Origin: JARRPM01 sp963765545
GTDB taxonomy: Bacteria > Pseudomonadota > Gammaproteobacteria > Pseudomonadales > Halieaceae
DNA length: 64,000 nt
NCBI GenBank assembly: GCA_963765545.1
Contig: CAVXWW010000008.1
Span: forward strand, 744,001 to 808,000
Reading direction: 5' to 3'
Shown here one piece after another: positions 1 to 8,478 of this stretch. Position numbers and translations under genes: made by a program. Each line of letters opens with the position of its first letter. The first letter of the stretch is position 1. The notes below the pieces were generated by a model that saw only the letters and a program-made list of their open reading frames with translations, did no database searches and had not been told where the DNA came from.

Positions 1-27
1 TTGGCAGTGGCTGGCTGGGCAGCCGGG

Positions 28-1092
28 TCAGGTGATTCTGGTCATGGTTTCCTGTAGCAAGCGGCAGGCGAAGTTGCCCTGCACCTGGTCTGCCTGGCCG
101 GTGGCCAGCATGATGCGAGATAAAAGCAGGCCGTAGCGCATCCCGGCAAAAACCACGTAGTAGTCATAGTCGCGGGCGGAAAAACCGGACGCCTGCTCCC
201 ACTGACTCACGGTTTCTTCGTAGCCGGGCAGTCCTTCCAGCCTGGGCATACCCAGGCCGTCAGAGAACGTGGCATCGAGATAGTTGAACCACGCCAGGTC
301 CTGTACCGGGTTGCCCAGCACCGCCATTTCCCAATCCAGCACGGCGGCGATGCCGTCCAGGGAGGGTCGAAAAATAATATTGCCCAGGCGCGCATCCCCC
401 CAGCACAGCACAGTGGGTTCTGCGGTCGGTTGGTGAGAGCGAAGCCAGTCCAGGGCGGCCTGGCAGATGGGGTGGCCACTGCCCTCCATTGCCCAGTTGA
501 GGTAATCCTGCCAATACACCAGCTGTTGTTGCAGCGGGGTAGCGTCGGGGTCGGCCAGATGGGCAAAACCCAGTGTCGTGTAGTCAAGGCGGTGCAAGCG
601 TCCCATGGTCTCGATCGCCGCATGCCACAGGGTCGCCCGCTGCGGCCCCGTGGTTTCATGCACCATCCAGCCGTCCATATTGTATGGCGGCATATCGCCG
701 GGGATTGGCCCCGGGGTGTGTTTCATCAAATAGAACTGCACTCCCAGTAGCGACGGGTCCAGCTCCAGGCCACGCAACTCAGGTACCGGAATGTCGCTAT
801 TGCGCCCTATACTGGCCATGACTTCATACTGCAGGCCCAGGTCGTAGCTGGGGAACACCGGGCGCTCTATCTGCGGTTGCAGCCGCCCCACGCAGGATTC
901 GCTGCGATCTTCACCATCCTCTCGCCAGTGCGCATCAAACAGCAGGGTCACGTTAGACATGCCGCTGGATTCAGGTATGGTTAGCTCGGGAATATCCACC
1001 GTGTAACCGCGTTTCTGCGACAGCCATGAGGCCAGTTTCTGGCGCGTTTTTTCGCGGTCTTCGACTAGTGGTGTCGGGCGTTCATTTTCCAT
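28..1092 (-). CDS. Phosphotransferase family protein (APH/ACAD10-like)
   Basis: This 354-residue protein has the aminoglycoside-phosphotransferase kinase fold (APH, PF01636), close to the branch that is fused to acyl-CoA dehydrogenase in ACAD10/11. The catalytic loop is WGDARLGN at residues 231-238, with Trp in place of the more usual His. The metal-binding DWE follows at 253-255. The N-lobe includes SGMSN near 43-47. Such enzymes phosphorylate small hydroxylated substrates, but the substrate here cannot be read from sequence. It is transcribed away from pilU and nothing nearby fixes its pathway. The family call is firm and the substrate unknown. Confidence 0.85.
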   Translation of the reverse strand: MENERPTPLVEDREKTRQKLASWLSQKRGYTVDIPELTIPESSGMSNVTLLFDAHWREDGEDRSESCVGRLQPQIERPVFPSYDLGLQYEVMASIGRNSDIPVPELRGLELDPSLLGVQFYLMKHTPGPIPGDMPPYNMDGWMVHETTGPQRATLWHAAIETMGRLHRLDYTTLGFAHLADPDATPLQQQLVYWQDYLNWAMEGSGHPICQAALDWLRSHQPTAEPTVLCWGDARLGNIIFRPSLDGIAAVLDWEMAVLGNPVQDLAWFNYLDATFSDGLGMPRLEGLPGYEETVSQWEQASGFSARDYDYYVVFAGMRYGLLLSRIMLATGQADQVQGNFACRLLQETMTRIT

Positions 1093-1399
1093 GCTTATGC
1101 TCCGGTTGGGCTGTGCCTGGGTTCAGTATATGGTCGGCTTACCTGACGGGCCAGCAGGCGGGCGACAGGGGCCTGGTGTTGCTGCTCCCCGGTTGTCCGT
1201 GTCTGGTCCGGTTGAGAGGGCCGCCGGCCAGGTGAGGGGGAGTATTTGTCCGTCGGCTACAAGATGCTAAAGTAACGTGGGCGTTTCATTTTGTGTGACT
1301 GGGAAGTACTGCAGGCTATCGGCCCTGCCGAAGCATCAGTAACTGAAAAATTACAAATGCCACGTGCATGAACACGCGGCCAATACCGGGGGAAGTGTT

Positions 1400-2551
1400 T
1401 TGAGAATTACCGAATGGTTGAAAATCCTGTCGACCGAGGGCGGGTCTGACCTCTATTTGAGCACCGGCGCGCCTCCTTGCGCGAAGTTCCAGGGCCAGCT
1501 AAAGCCAATTGCAAGTGACATCATGCAGCCGGGAGAAATCAAGGGCATCGCCTATGAGATCATGGACCCCACCCAGCAGGCTGAGTTCGAACAGGAACTG
1601 GAGATGAATCTCGCCATGTCTGTCTCCGGCTTTGGCAGATTCCGGGTGAATATTTTTGTGCAGCGCAATGAGGTGGGAATCGTCGCGCGTAACATTGTGG
1701 CAGACATTCCCAGCTGGCAGGATTTGCGCCTGCCACCCATACTTACGGACGTGATGATGCGCAAGCGTGGGCTGGTGCTGTTTGTGGGGGCGACGGGGTC
1801 GGGTAAATCCACATCGCTGGCTGCCCTGATCGACTACCGCAACAGCAACAGCAGCGGCCATATTGTTACTATCGAGGACCCGGTGGAGTATGTGCATGTG
1901 CACAAAAAGTCCATCGTTAACCAGCGCGAGGTCGGGGTGGATACCCGCAGTTGGCACAACGCGTTGAAAAATACCCTGCGTCAGGCGCCCGATGTCATCC
2001 TCATTGGGGAGATTCGCGACCGGGAGACCATGGAGCATGCCATTTCCTTTGCCGAAACCGGCCACCTGTGTATCTCAACCCTGCATGCCAATAACGCCAA
2101 CCAGGCGCTGGACCGGATTATCAACTTTTTCCCGGAAGACCGGCGCCAGCAGTTGTTGATGGACCTGTCGCTGAATATCCAGGCATTTGTGTCACAGCGC
2201 CTGATTCCCACGGTTGACGGCAAGCGCTGCGCCGCTATAGAAGTCCTGCTGGGTACACCTCTTATTGCCGACCTGATTCTCAGGGGCGAGCTTGACGGCG
2301 TGAAGGAGGTGATGCGCAAGTCGGAAAACATAGGTATGAAGACTTTCGATACGGCGCTGTTCGAGTTGTATCAGGAAGGGCTCATATCGGAGGAGGAGGC
2401 GGTGCGCAATTCAGACTCTGCCAACAATGTGCGCCTCAAGATCAAGTTTGCCAAGGAAAGTGGCGCCCCGGGTGCTATCGCCGGTGGGGCCGAGGCGGGT
2501 GGCCTGAGCCTTGCGGAAATAGACGAGGAAAACGGCTCCAGCATTTTTTAG
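1400..2551 (+). CDS. pilU: Type IV pilus retraction ATPase PilU
   Basis: This is a hexameric cytoplasmic motor ATPase that assists PilT in pilus retraction. Walker A (GATGSGKST) lies about residues 130-138, followed by an Asp box (TIEDPVEY), Walker B (VILIGEIRDRE) and a His box (GHLCISTLHANNANQ), all typical of the PilT/PilU family. The VEYVHVHKKSIVNQREVG stretch and the extended acidic C-terminus favour PilU over PilT. I chose the TTG at 1400 because it follows a purine-rich GGGGGAAG and gives an N-terminus collinear with the PilU of Pseudomonas as I remember it. A GTG at 1364 would add 12 residues but has no visible ribosome-binding site. pilT is not in the window. Confidence 0.9.
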   Translation: MRITEWLKILSTEGGSDLYLSTGAPPCAKFQGQLKPIASDIMQPGEIKGIAYEIMDPTQQAEFEQELEMNLAMSVSGFGRFRVNIFVQRNEVGIVARNIVADIPSWQDLRLPPILTDVMMRKRGLVLFVGATGSGKSTSLAALIDYRNSNSSGHIVTIEDPVEYVHVHKKSIVNQREVGVDTRSWHNALKNTLRQAPDVILIGEIRDRETMEHAISFAETGHLCISTLHANNANQALDRIINFFPEDRRQQLLMDLSLNIQAFVSQRLIPTVDGKRCAAIEVLLGTPLIADLILRGELDGVKEVMRKSENIGMKTFDTALFELYQEGLISEEEAVRNSDSANNVRLKIKFAKESGAPGAIAGGAEAGGLSLAEIDEENGSSIF

Positions 2552-2574
2552 CGCCGGACGGGGCGCTGTTGTTT
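2550..2574 (+). terminator. Possible terminator after pilU
   Basis: A six-base inverted repeat, AGCGCC/GGCGCT, overlaps the pilU stop codon. A short T-rich tract (GTTGTTT) follows on the plus strand. The stem is short and the T-run is interrupted, so termination would be weak. Its position at the junction of convergent genes supports the reading. Confidence 0.5.
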
Positions 2575-2934
2575 CAGCTCTCCATCTCCGCCAGCAGTTC
2601 CACCCAGCTTTCGATATCTGAATTGCCGGCATTGGGCAGGGCTTGACCTGGCTTCCAGCACCGCCACCAGGCTACTTTTGATCAGTGCAAAGAGCTCGGC
2701 CTGGCTTAGCTGGCGCATCTTGGTTCCACTGCGGTTAACGAAAATGTAGGTGTTGTGCTCGTGATCATGTACCACGAGCTTGGCCAGCAGGGGTGTGTCC
2801 GGGTCGTGGAAGCCCAACCAGGTGCCCATGGGTTGATCGGGGTCGGCCGCCTCCAGTGCAAGGCTGCTAACCGGCGCCCGGTCTGTTTCCCGCTTGGGTT
2901 CAATCCACTCGCAGGACCCGGGGCTTGCTGTGGA
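2574..2934 (-). pseudogene. Broken C-terminal part of a DUF1631-type protein
   Basis: On the minus strand the open frame from 2934 down to about 2640 encodes a segment running from WIEPKRETD through MGTWLGFHD to YIFVNRSG. That closely resembles the C-terminal PilZ-like end of DUF1631 proteins. The frame has no convincing start codon. A shift near 2640 brings in a protein-like end (ALPNAG through VELLAEMES, stop at 2574-2576), whereas the uninterrupted frame ends in implausible Arg/Gln-rich residues. Upstream the frame is blocked by stops near 2935 and 2942. The simplest reading is that this is the displaced end of the adjacent DUF1631 gene, separated by two or more indels. These could be true decay or sequencing errors. 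Confidence 0.55.
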
Positions 2935-2969
2935 TCAGGGTGGCTAATGTGTGCGGCGGGTTCGCCCGG

Positions 2970-4493
2970 CTATTGTGTTCCGCCTTCCCTTTCTTTTTTG
3001 CGTCGCAGCGCTTCATCCCATTCACGTTGCAACTGCTCGGCTTCGAGTTCTTCAAGCCGCAACTCATTGGTCGCTTCGTCCGCCAGCTCTCCCTCACCTG
3101 TTGGCTCGAGAGTGGTTGCCTGATCCGGTGGCGCGGCCTGATCTTCCTCAAGCGTGAGGCGCTCAGGCGACTGCTGTTCACGTAGCGGCTGTTGTTTTTC
3201 CAGGCGAGCCAGGCGCGCTTCCTCGTGTCTGGCCAGGGCATTCGCATCGCCGAGCAGCTTCTCAAGCTCAGAGACCGTCTCGATGCCTGCTGCCCGTGCG
3301 AGGGAACGGCTGAAACTGGCGCCGCTGTCCAGTAGTGAAACGCTACCCGCTTCAATCATCCGGGTAAACTCATCGAGACTTTGCTGGAATACGCGAATGC
3401 CGGCCTGATTAGTGAAAAGTAGTTCTCCGGGGCCATCTACCGGTGATACCAGCCTGGCTCGCAGAGGATTGCCATCGTCATTGTCGATCAGGAACCATTG
3501 GTCGGTCCGGATAGAGTCGTGAGCCTGTTGTGCGGAAGCGTCGCTCTGGCTTGGTATCGGTATCAATTCGGTAGGCTCCAGCTCAATCGGGTGTCTGCGC
3601 AAAATCTCCATGTGGGTGTGCTCGATCAGATTGATCGACTCGTCCGTTGTATCATCGACGTTTGGCACGCTTAGTAGCCAGCGCTTGAGTTCCCGGGGCA
3701 GTCGGGTGACGGTTTCGAACAGCTGCTGGCGTCGCTGTGGCTCCTCCCCCTCGTCGGGAAGGCGCAGTGAATCGAGCAGGGTGGTGGTCGTTTCGCTCAT
3801 CTGCGTCCATTGCTCGGACTCGGCGCCGAACTTCAGCAACACCAGCTGGGCACTGTCATACCAGGGACCTCGCAAAAACGCACCGATACCCTGCGGCACC
3901 CCAAATGTCTTCATTGCGGTGTTGATCATATCTGCCGCGACCCGCTTTGCCTCGGTGGTTTTGAGCCGTCCCTGCTCCGTTTCAATGGTGCGCTGGGTCA
4001 TGCGACTGGCACGGGCCTGGTCGCGCTCCGTGGCAGAGATCAGGCGGCTGCATAGTGCGGCCAGATCAAAATTCTGTGTTTCGAACCAGGTGAGGGCCTC
4101 CTCGACGGTACTGAATAACTGCTTGCGCAAGCCTTCGCCAACCCGGCCCAGTCTCAACTGCCAGCCGATGGCGGCCAGTTGCATCTTGTCCAGTATCCGG
4201 TGCAGCGGGTGTGCTCCGGGTATGAGGAAGTTCGGGTCACGGATGGCCAGTGTCGCCGCGAGAGGTTTCAGCTGTCGCAACTGTGAGACCAGGGGTTCCT
4301 CAAGCGGGAATTCGTTTTCCCATTGCTTAAAGGCTTCTCCCACCCAGTTCAGTATCGCCACGTGCTCTGCCGACGGCATCGAGGTGTCGCCCATTGCCTG
4401 TGTCTGTGCGAGTACTGACTCCATCGGGGTTAGTGCAAGCCGATCAGTAGTGCGCAGGTAGTTGACCAGATCCTGCTCATCCATTGCGTGCAT
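2970..4493 (-). CDS. DUF1631 family protein, probably truncated at both ends
   Basis: This 507-residue product matches the middle of DUF1631 proteins (PF07793), which I recall as usually about 700 residues and related to PilZ-type c-di-GMP effectors. The helical region near residues 75-140 carries the family-like stretch IRDPNFLIPGAHPLHRILD. A PilZ-like unit (DQWFLIDND to LLFTNQAGIRVF) lies near 330-390. A Glu/Gln-rich linker ends in KKEREGGTQ. The usual N-terminal region is absent, and a second PilZ-like unit lies downstream in other frames. It is the last gene of a run with a MoxR ATPase, a VWA protein and a zinc-ribbon protein. Function is unknown and the gene may be inactive. Confidence 0.7.
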   Translation of the reverse strand: MHAMDEQDLVNYLRTTDRLALTPMESVLAQTQAMGDTSMPSAEHVAILNWVGEAFKQWENEFPLEEPLVSQLRQLKPLAATLAIRDPNFLIPGAHPLHRILDKMQLAAIGWQLRLGRVGEGLRKQLFSTVEEALTWFETQNFDLAALCSRLISATERDQARASRMTQRTIETEQGRLKTTEAKRVAADMINTAMKTFGVPQGIGAFLRGPWYDSAQLVLLKFGAESEQWTQMSETTTTLLDSLRLPDEGEEPQRRQQLFETVTRLPRELKRWLLSVPNVDDTTDESINLIEHTHMEILRRHPIELEPTELIPIPSQSDASAQQAHDSIRTDQWFLIDNDDGNPLRARLVSPVDGPGELLFTNQAGIRVFQQSLDEFTRMIEAGSVSLLDSGASFSRSLARAAGIETVSELEKLLGDANALARHEEARLARLEKQQPLREQQSPERLTLEEDQAAPPDQATTLEPTGEGELADEATNELRLEELEAEQLQREWDEALRRKKEREGGTQ

Positions 4494-4583
4494 GCCCAGC
4501 GCCGTTGACGCCAGTCGTGGTGTAGCGATGCAGCACCGGCTCGCGCAGTGAACAGGGCAGGGGAAAATGTTCGGCAGTCAGCT

Positions 4584-4784
4584 TCAGTGGTTCAACTTCC
4601 AGATAATCAGGCCAATGAGGTATACCCACAAAACAACCAGTAGAGTGACTCGCAGTTTGCCTGACTTGGGGGCTTCTTCCTGACGCACTTTGGAGCTGAG
4701 ATTGAACGAGCCACAGGCCGGGCAGCTGCCGTCCTGACCACTTTTTTTACCGCGGTAGCTGCAGTCTTTGCAGGTGTAGTTCAT
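4584..4784 (-). CDS. Small zinc-ribbon, single-TM protein
   Basis: This 66-residue protein starts with a zinc ribbon of two Cys-X2-Cys knuckles (CKDC, then CPAC at about residues 5-24). A charged linker and one C-terminal hydrophobic helix (about 46-63) follow. The layout suggests a membrane-anchored zinc ribbon facing the cytoplasm. It lies 5 bases after the VWA gene stop and on the same strand, so it is probably co-transcribed with the MoxR/VWA pair. I recognise no named family. The conserved zinc ligands and operon spacing make it a credible gene. Confidence 0.75.
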   Translation of the reverse strand: MNYTCKDCSYRGKKSGQDGSCPACGSFNLSSKVRQEEAPKSGKLRVTLLVVLWVYLIGLIIWKLNH

Positions 4785-4789
4785 GAAGT

Positions 4790-6244
4790 TTAGCGTGCAC
4801 TCTTCAGAAGTTGGTCGACAATGCGTTCCAGTTGCTTAAGGTTATTGCATTCCGCGCTAAAATGACAGGCGCTGAGATAGCGCGGCATTTCCGAATCCCC
4901 GCTACCCCAGACTTTGCGGGATTCGGGGTTGAGCCACAACACCTGCCGCGCACGTTGGTAAATACTCTGCATGATCTCCAGTTTGGGGTCGCCATTGTTA
5001 TTTCGGGCATCCCCCAGGATGATCACGGTGGTGTTGCTGTTGATATCGTCCAGCGCCAGTCTCGCGAAATCTTCCAGGCTGCTGCCGTAATCCGTAGCGC
5101 CACCATACTTCCAGTTAACCAGTTCAATCGCTTTTTCAACCGGGTATTCGTCGAAGTAACTGCTGACCTCTCCCAGGTGGCTCGAAAATGCGAAGCTGCG
5201 TACTTTGGGTAGCACATCCTGCAGGCTGTAGAGGAACAGCAGCAGGAATTTGGCATAGGCGGCGACTGACCCGCTGACGTCGCAAACTGCCAGAATCTGT
5301 GGTTTCTCCTTTTTGGTCTGGCGCCAGTAGGTGTTAAACATGACGCCGTCGTTCGCGATGCCCCTGCGCATGGTCTTGGCCATGTTCAGTTGGCCCCGTT
5401 TGAGCTGCCTGCGCTTGCGGGAGTGGCGACTGGCGAGCTTTTTGGCCATTTTGCGCACCAGCTCCTGCACCTTGTGAAGGTACATATGCTCGATATTGTT
5501 GAGCCGGGTCTTGCTCAGGATCTCGTCCATGAACTGCCGGGTTTTGCCCTCGGCGTGCAGCAGGTACTCCCGCTCGACGTGGTTGCGCACCTCTTCACGC
5601 AGTATGTCCCGGTAGCGTTGCAGTTCGAGCAGCGCGGGGCTGTCCTCGCGCTCCAGCGCTATCACCGCGCTGCGCAATTGCTCTTCGCCCATGGCATCGA
5701 GAATCTTGCGGGTAAACTGGCCCTTCTGGGTGAACATCTGGATCTGACTGAGACCGACGCTATCAGCGGCGTTGCCGATAGCGACGGTTAGCTCGTTGCG
5801 GTCGTTGTTCACCAGGCTTTGCATCAACTGCGAATCCAGCAGTGCCGCTATATCCGGATTATCCGCAGCCGCACTTGCCAGCAGTGAATCATCCCCGGCG
5901 GACGGGGACTGGGCCGGATCGCCGGCCGCCGGATCGCCGGCCGCGGGGTCGCCCGCCGCCGTGTCTTCGGTGGCAGTAGCATCGCCGGATTCTGTGTCCA
6001 CAGGCTGTTCAGGGCGGGAAAAATCGGACAGGCGCTGGTAAAAGTAGCGGTCAAAGCAGGCGAGGAATACCGCCTCTTCCTCCGGGGTTTTGGCCAGTGT
6101 CATTGCCAGCCCATCGCGCAGCAGATTGCGGTCGGCATAGCCAAGGGTTGTCGCTACGGTCATTGCATCCAGCGTTTCCGCAGGCGATACCCGCACATCG
6201 TGGGTGCGCAGAACCTGAATGAAGCTGACGAGATTCGACTGCAT
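4790..6244 (-). CDS. VWA domain protein, CoxE-like
   Basis: This 484-residue protein has the CoxE/VWA organisation: an N-terminal helical region (residues 1-70), a low-complexity linker, a helical middle and a C-terminal von Willebrand A domain. The MIDAS motif is DVSGS at 322-326. In the linker AAGDP is repeated three times (96-110). CoxE-type proteins work with MoxR AAA+ ATPases in metalloenzyme maturation or membrane-complex remodelling. The MoxR gene ends 16 bases upstream, which fits that pairing. The client is unknown because no CO dehydrogenase or similar enzyme is adjacent. Confidence 0.88.
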   Translation of the reverse strand: MQSNLVSFIQVLRTHDVRVSPAETLDAMTVATTLGYADRNLLRDGLAMTLAKTPEEEAVFLACFDRYFYQRLSDFSRPEQPVDTESGDATATEDTAAGDPAAGDPAAGDPAQSPSAGDDSLLASAAADNPDIAALLDSQLMQSLVNNDRNELTVAIGNAADSVGLSQIQMFTQKGQFTRKILDAMGEEQLRSAVIALEREDSPALLELQRYRDILREEVRNHVEREYLLHAEGKTRQFMDEILSKTRLNNIEHMYLHKVQELVRKMAKKLASRHSRKRRQLKRGQLNMAKTMRRGIANDGVMFNTYWRQTKKEKPQILAVCDVSGSVAAYAKFLLLFLYSLQDVLPKVRSFAFSSHLGEVSSYFDEYPVEKAIELVNWKYGGATDYGSSLEDFARLALDDINSNTTVIILGDARNNNGDPKLEIMQSIYQRARQVLWLNPESRKVWGSGDSEMPRYLSACHFSAECNNLKQLERIVDQLLKSAR

Positions 6245-6259
6245 GACCGCCTCGTGAGG

Positions 6260-7192
6260 TTAGTTTTGACTTATCAGGGCGCGCAGTTCGGCGTCGGCGG
6301 CCTCTATGTCGTCCTCGAATTTCAGCAGGACGTTGAGAGTGCTTCGCACCAGTTCCTCATCGAGTTGGCCGGCGTGCAGCAGCAGCAGGCTGCGCGCCCA
6401 GTCGATGGTTTCAGATATGGCCGGTGACTTTTTCAGGTCCAGCTGGCGCAGCGAGTGGACGAACTCCACCAGTTGATGGCGCAATTGTGCATCAACATTG
6501 GGCACCCTGCTGCGCACGATGCGCTCTTCCAGCTCCACCGTCGGGAAGGGAATATACAGGTGCAGGCAACGTCGCTTGAGGGCGTCGGAGATATCCCGGG
6601 TGTTATTGCTGGTGAGAAAGACCATGGGTGAGGTGCGGGCCTTGATGGTACCGATCTCGGGAATGGACACCTGGTAGTCCGACAATATCTCCAGCAGCAG
6701 TGACTCAAACTCGTAATCAGACTTGTCGATCTCGTCGATGAGCAGGATCGCGCCGCGCTCCTGCTGCATGGCCTTCAGCAAGGGGCGCGGCTCAAGAAAG
6801 TCTTCCGAGTAAAAAATGTCGCCAAACTGGTGCAGGCGTTCTACTGACTCGGCCAGGCCCTTGGCACCTTTCAGCAGGTCACCGAGTTTTTCTTTAAGTA
6901 CCTGGGTGTAAAGTAACTGCTTGCCATACTTCCATTCGTACAGGGCCTTCGCCTCGTCCAGCCCCTCGTAACATTGCAGCCGGATGAGTGGCAGGTCCAG
7001 CAGCTCGGCGGTGGTTTTGGCCAGCTCGGTCTTACCGACACCGGGTGGTCCCTCCACCAGGATAGGTTTGCGAAGCTGGAATGCCAGGAACACGGCAGTG
7101 GCGATCTTTGTGCTGCAGATATAGCCGAAAGATTCAAAGCCCTGTTCGATTTTTTGCACGGATGCCAGTTGGGGAAAATCGTCTATTTGCAC
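6260..7192 (-). CDS. MoxR-family AAA+ ATPase
   Basis: This is a 310-residue AAA+ ATPase of the MoxR/CoxD group. Walker A is GPPGVGKT at residues 48-55. Walker B is ILLIDEIDKSD near 152-162. Sensor 1 (FLTSNNTRDISDALKRRC) and the arginine-finger region follow. MoxR ATPases act as chaperones with VWA partners, and the CoxE-like gene lies immediately downstream in the same transcript. moaA ends 83 bases upstream on the same strand and could be co-transcribed, but nothing shows that molybdoenzyme maturation is the role. Confidence 0.92.
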   Translation of the reverse strand: MQIDDFPQLASVQKIEQGFESFGYICSTKIATAVFLAFQLRKPILVEGPPGVGKTELAKTTAELLDLPLIRLQCYEGLDEAKALYEWKYGKQLLYTQVLKEKLGDLLKGAKGLAESVERLHQFGDIFYSEDFLEPRPLLKAMQQERGAILLIDEIDKSDYEFESLLLEILSDYQVSIPEIGTIKARTSPMVFLTSNNTRDISDALKRRCLHLYIPFPTVELEERIVRSRVPNVDAQLRHQLVEFVHSLRQLDLKKSPAISETIDWARSLLLLHAGQLDEELVRSTLNVLLKFEDDIEAADAELRALISQN

Positions 7193-7275
7193 CGGGGTAT
7201 CTCTTAAGAAGGCAGACTATTGTACATGTTAGTGCGCACCGGGGTCAGTGCGGGGAGCCAGGAGACCGTGGCACG

Positions 7276-8283
7276 CTAGCCGCCGGTAGTGTTCATAAAG
7301 CGGACAATCTGGGGCTTGGCAGCATTATCGAAATGATGGCGCTCGGGCTTTATGGCCATTGCCTGGACAATCGTGGTCTTCAGTAGATCCGGGGTAAAGT
7401 CCGGGCTGCGCAATACGGCGCGCAGATCTACCGAGTCTTCATTGCCAAGGCATAGTAACAGGCGGCCTTCAGCGGTGACCCTGACCCGGTTGCACAGGTG
7501 ACAGAAGTTATTGCTGTGAGGCGAAATGAAGCCCAGCCGGGTCTCGCTGCCGGGCAGGCTGTAATAGCGTGCCGGGCCCTCGTTGCCGGCCGGGTCCCCC
7601 AGGGAATGCATACTGTAGCGCCGACCGATCATGCCGCGCAGCTCGTCGCTGCTGCAGAAACTGAGTACCCGGTCGTGCTCCACAATTTGCCCCAGGGGCA
7701 TTTCCTCAATAAAGGCAATGTCAATGCCGCGACGGTAGGCAAAATCCACCAGGTCCAGTACCTCGTCCTCATTGCGGCCCTTGAGTATTACGGCATTGAG
7801 CTTGATACGCTCAAAACCGCAGCTGATAGCGGTTTCGATACCTGCCAGCACCTGGTCCAGGTTGCCGTGGCGGGTCAATTGGCGAAAGCGGCGGTGCTGC
7901 AAGCTGTCGAGGCTGATGTTGATGCGTTTGACGCCGCAGTCGTGCAGGCTGGGTGCCATTCGCTGCAATTGGGAGCCGTTGGTCGTCAACACCAGCTGGT
8001 CCAGCCCCGCCAGCTGTCCCAGGCGCCTGACCAGGGAGAGTATGTCGGTGCGAATGAGAGGCTCACCACCGGTCAGCCGAATTTTGCTCACCCCCAGCTC
8101 GGTAAATGCCTGGGCCACCTGGAAATGTTCCTCCAGGGTCAGCACCTGTGGTTTGGGCACAAAGACCATCTCTTCGGCCATGCAGTAAACGCAGCGAAAG
8201 TCGCAACGGTCCGTTACCGACAGGCGCACGTAATCAACGTGGCGCCCGAAGGTATCTATTAGTTCTGGAGGGAGATTCGGCAT
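7276..8283 (-). CDS. moaA: GTP 3',8-cyclase MoaA
   Basis: MoaA is a radical SAM enzyme that, with MoaC, makes cyclic pyranopterin monophosphate in molybdenum cofactor synthesis. The radical SAM cluster ligands are C27, C31 and C34 (CDFRCVYC). The second cluster is formed by the C-terminal CHLC and a later Cys (LLLCLGN). LTGGEPLIR is the SAM-binding GGE motif, and the protein ends in the conserved Gly-Gly needed for activity. At 335 residues it is full length. No other moa genes are in the window. Confidence 0.95.
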   Translation of the reverse strand: MPNLPPELIDTFGRHVDYVRLSVTDRCDFRCVYCMAEEMVFVPKPQVLTLEEHFQVAQAFTELGVSKIRLTGGEPLIRTDILSLVRRLGQLAGLDQLVLTTNGSQLQRMAPSLHDCGVKRINISLDSLQHRRFRQLTRHGNLDQVLAGIETAISCGFERIKLNAVILKGRNEDEVLDLVDFAYRRGIDIAFIEEMPLGQIVEHDRVLSFCSSDELRGMIGRRYSMHSLGDPAGNEGPARYYSLPGSETRLGFISPHSNNFCHLCNRVRVTAEGRLLLCLGNEDSVDLRAVLRSPDFTPDLLKTTIVQAMAIKPERHHFDNAAKPQIVRFMNTTGG

Positions 8284-8478
8284 GGTAGCGGCAGTGTAGT
8301 CCTTATACTTGCCCGACTCTACCTCGCTGCGCCCACACCTGTCTGGGACCCGCTGCTGAGAAATCGGGAGCCGGGGTGGCTGCGCCGGGCTTTACAGTGC
8401 CTGGCGGCTGCGACAGGATATAGCCTGTAACAGAGTCTGCCGGAAATCGGGCGGTCGATAAACAGGTGGGAGACCCAA

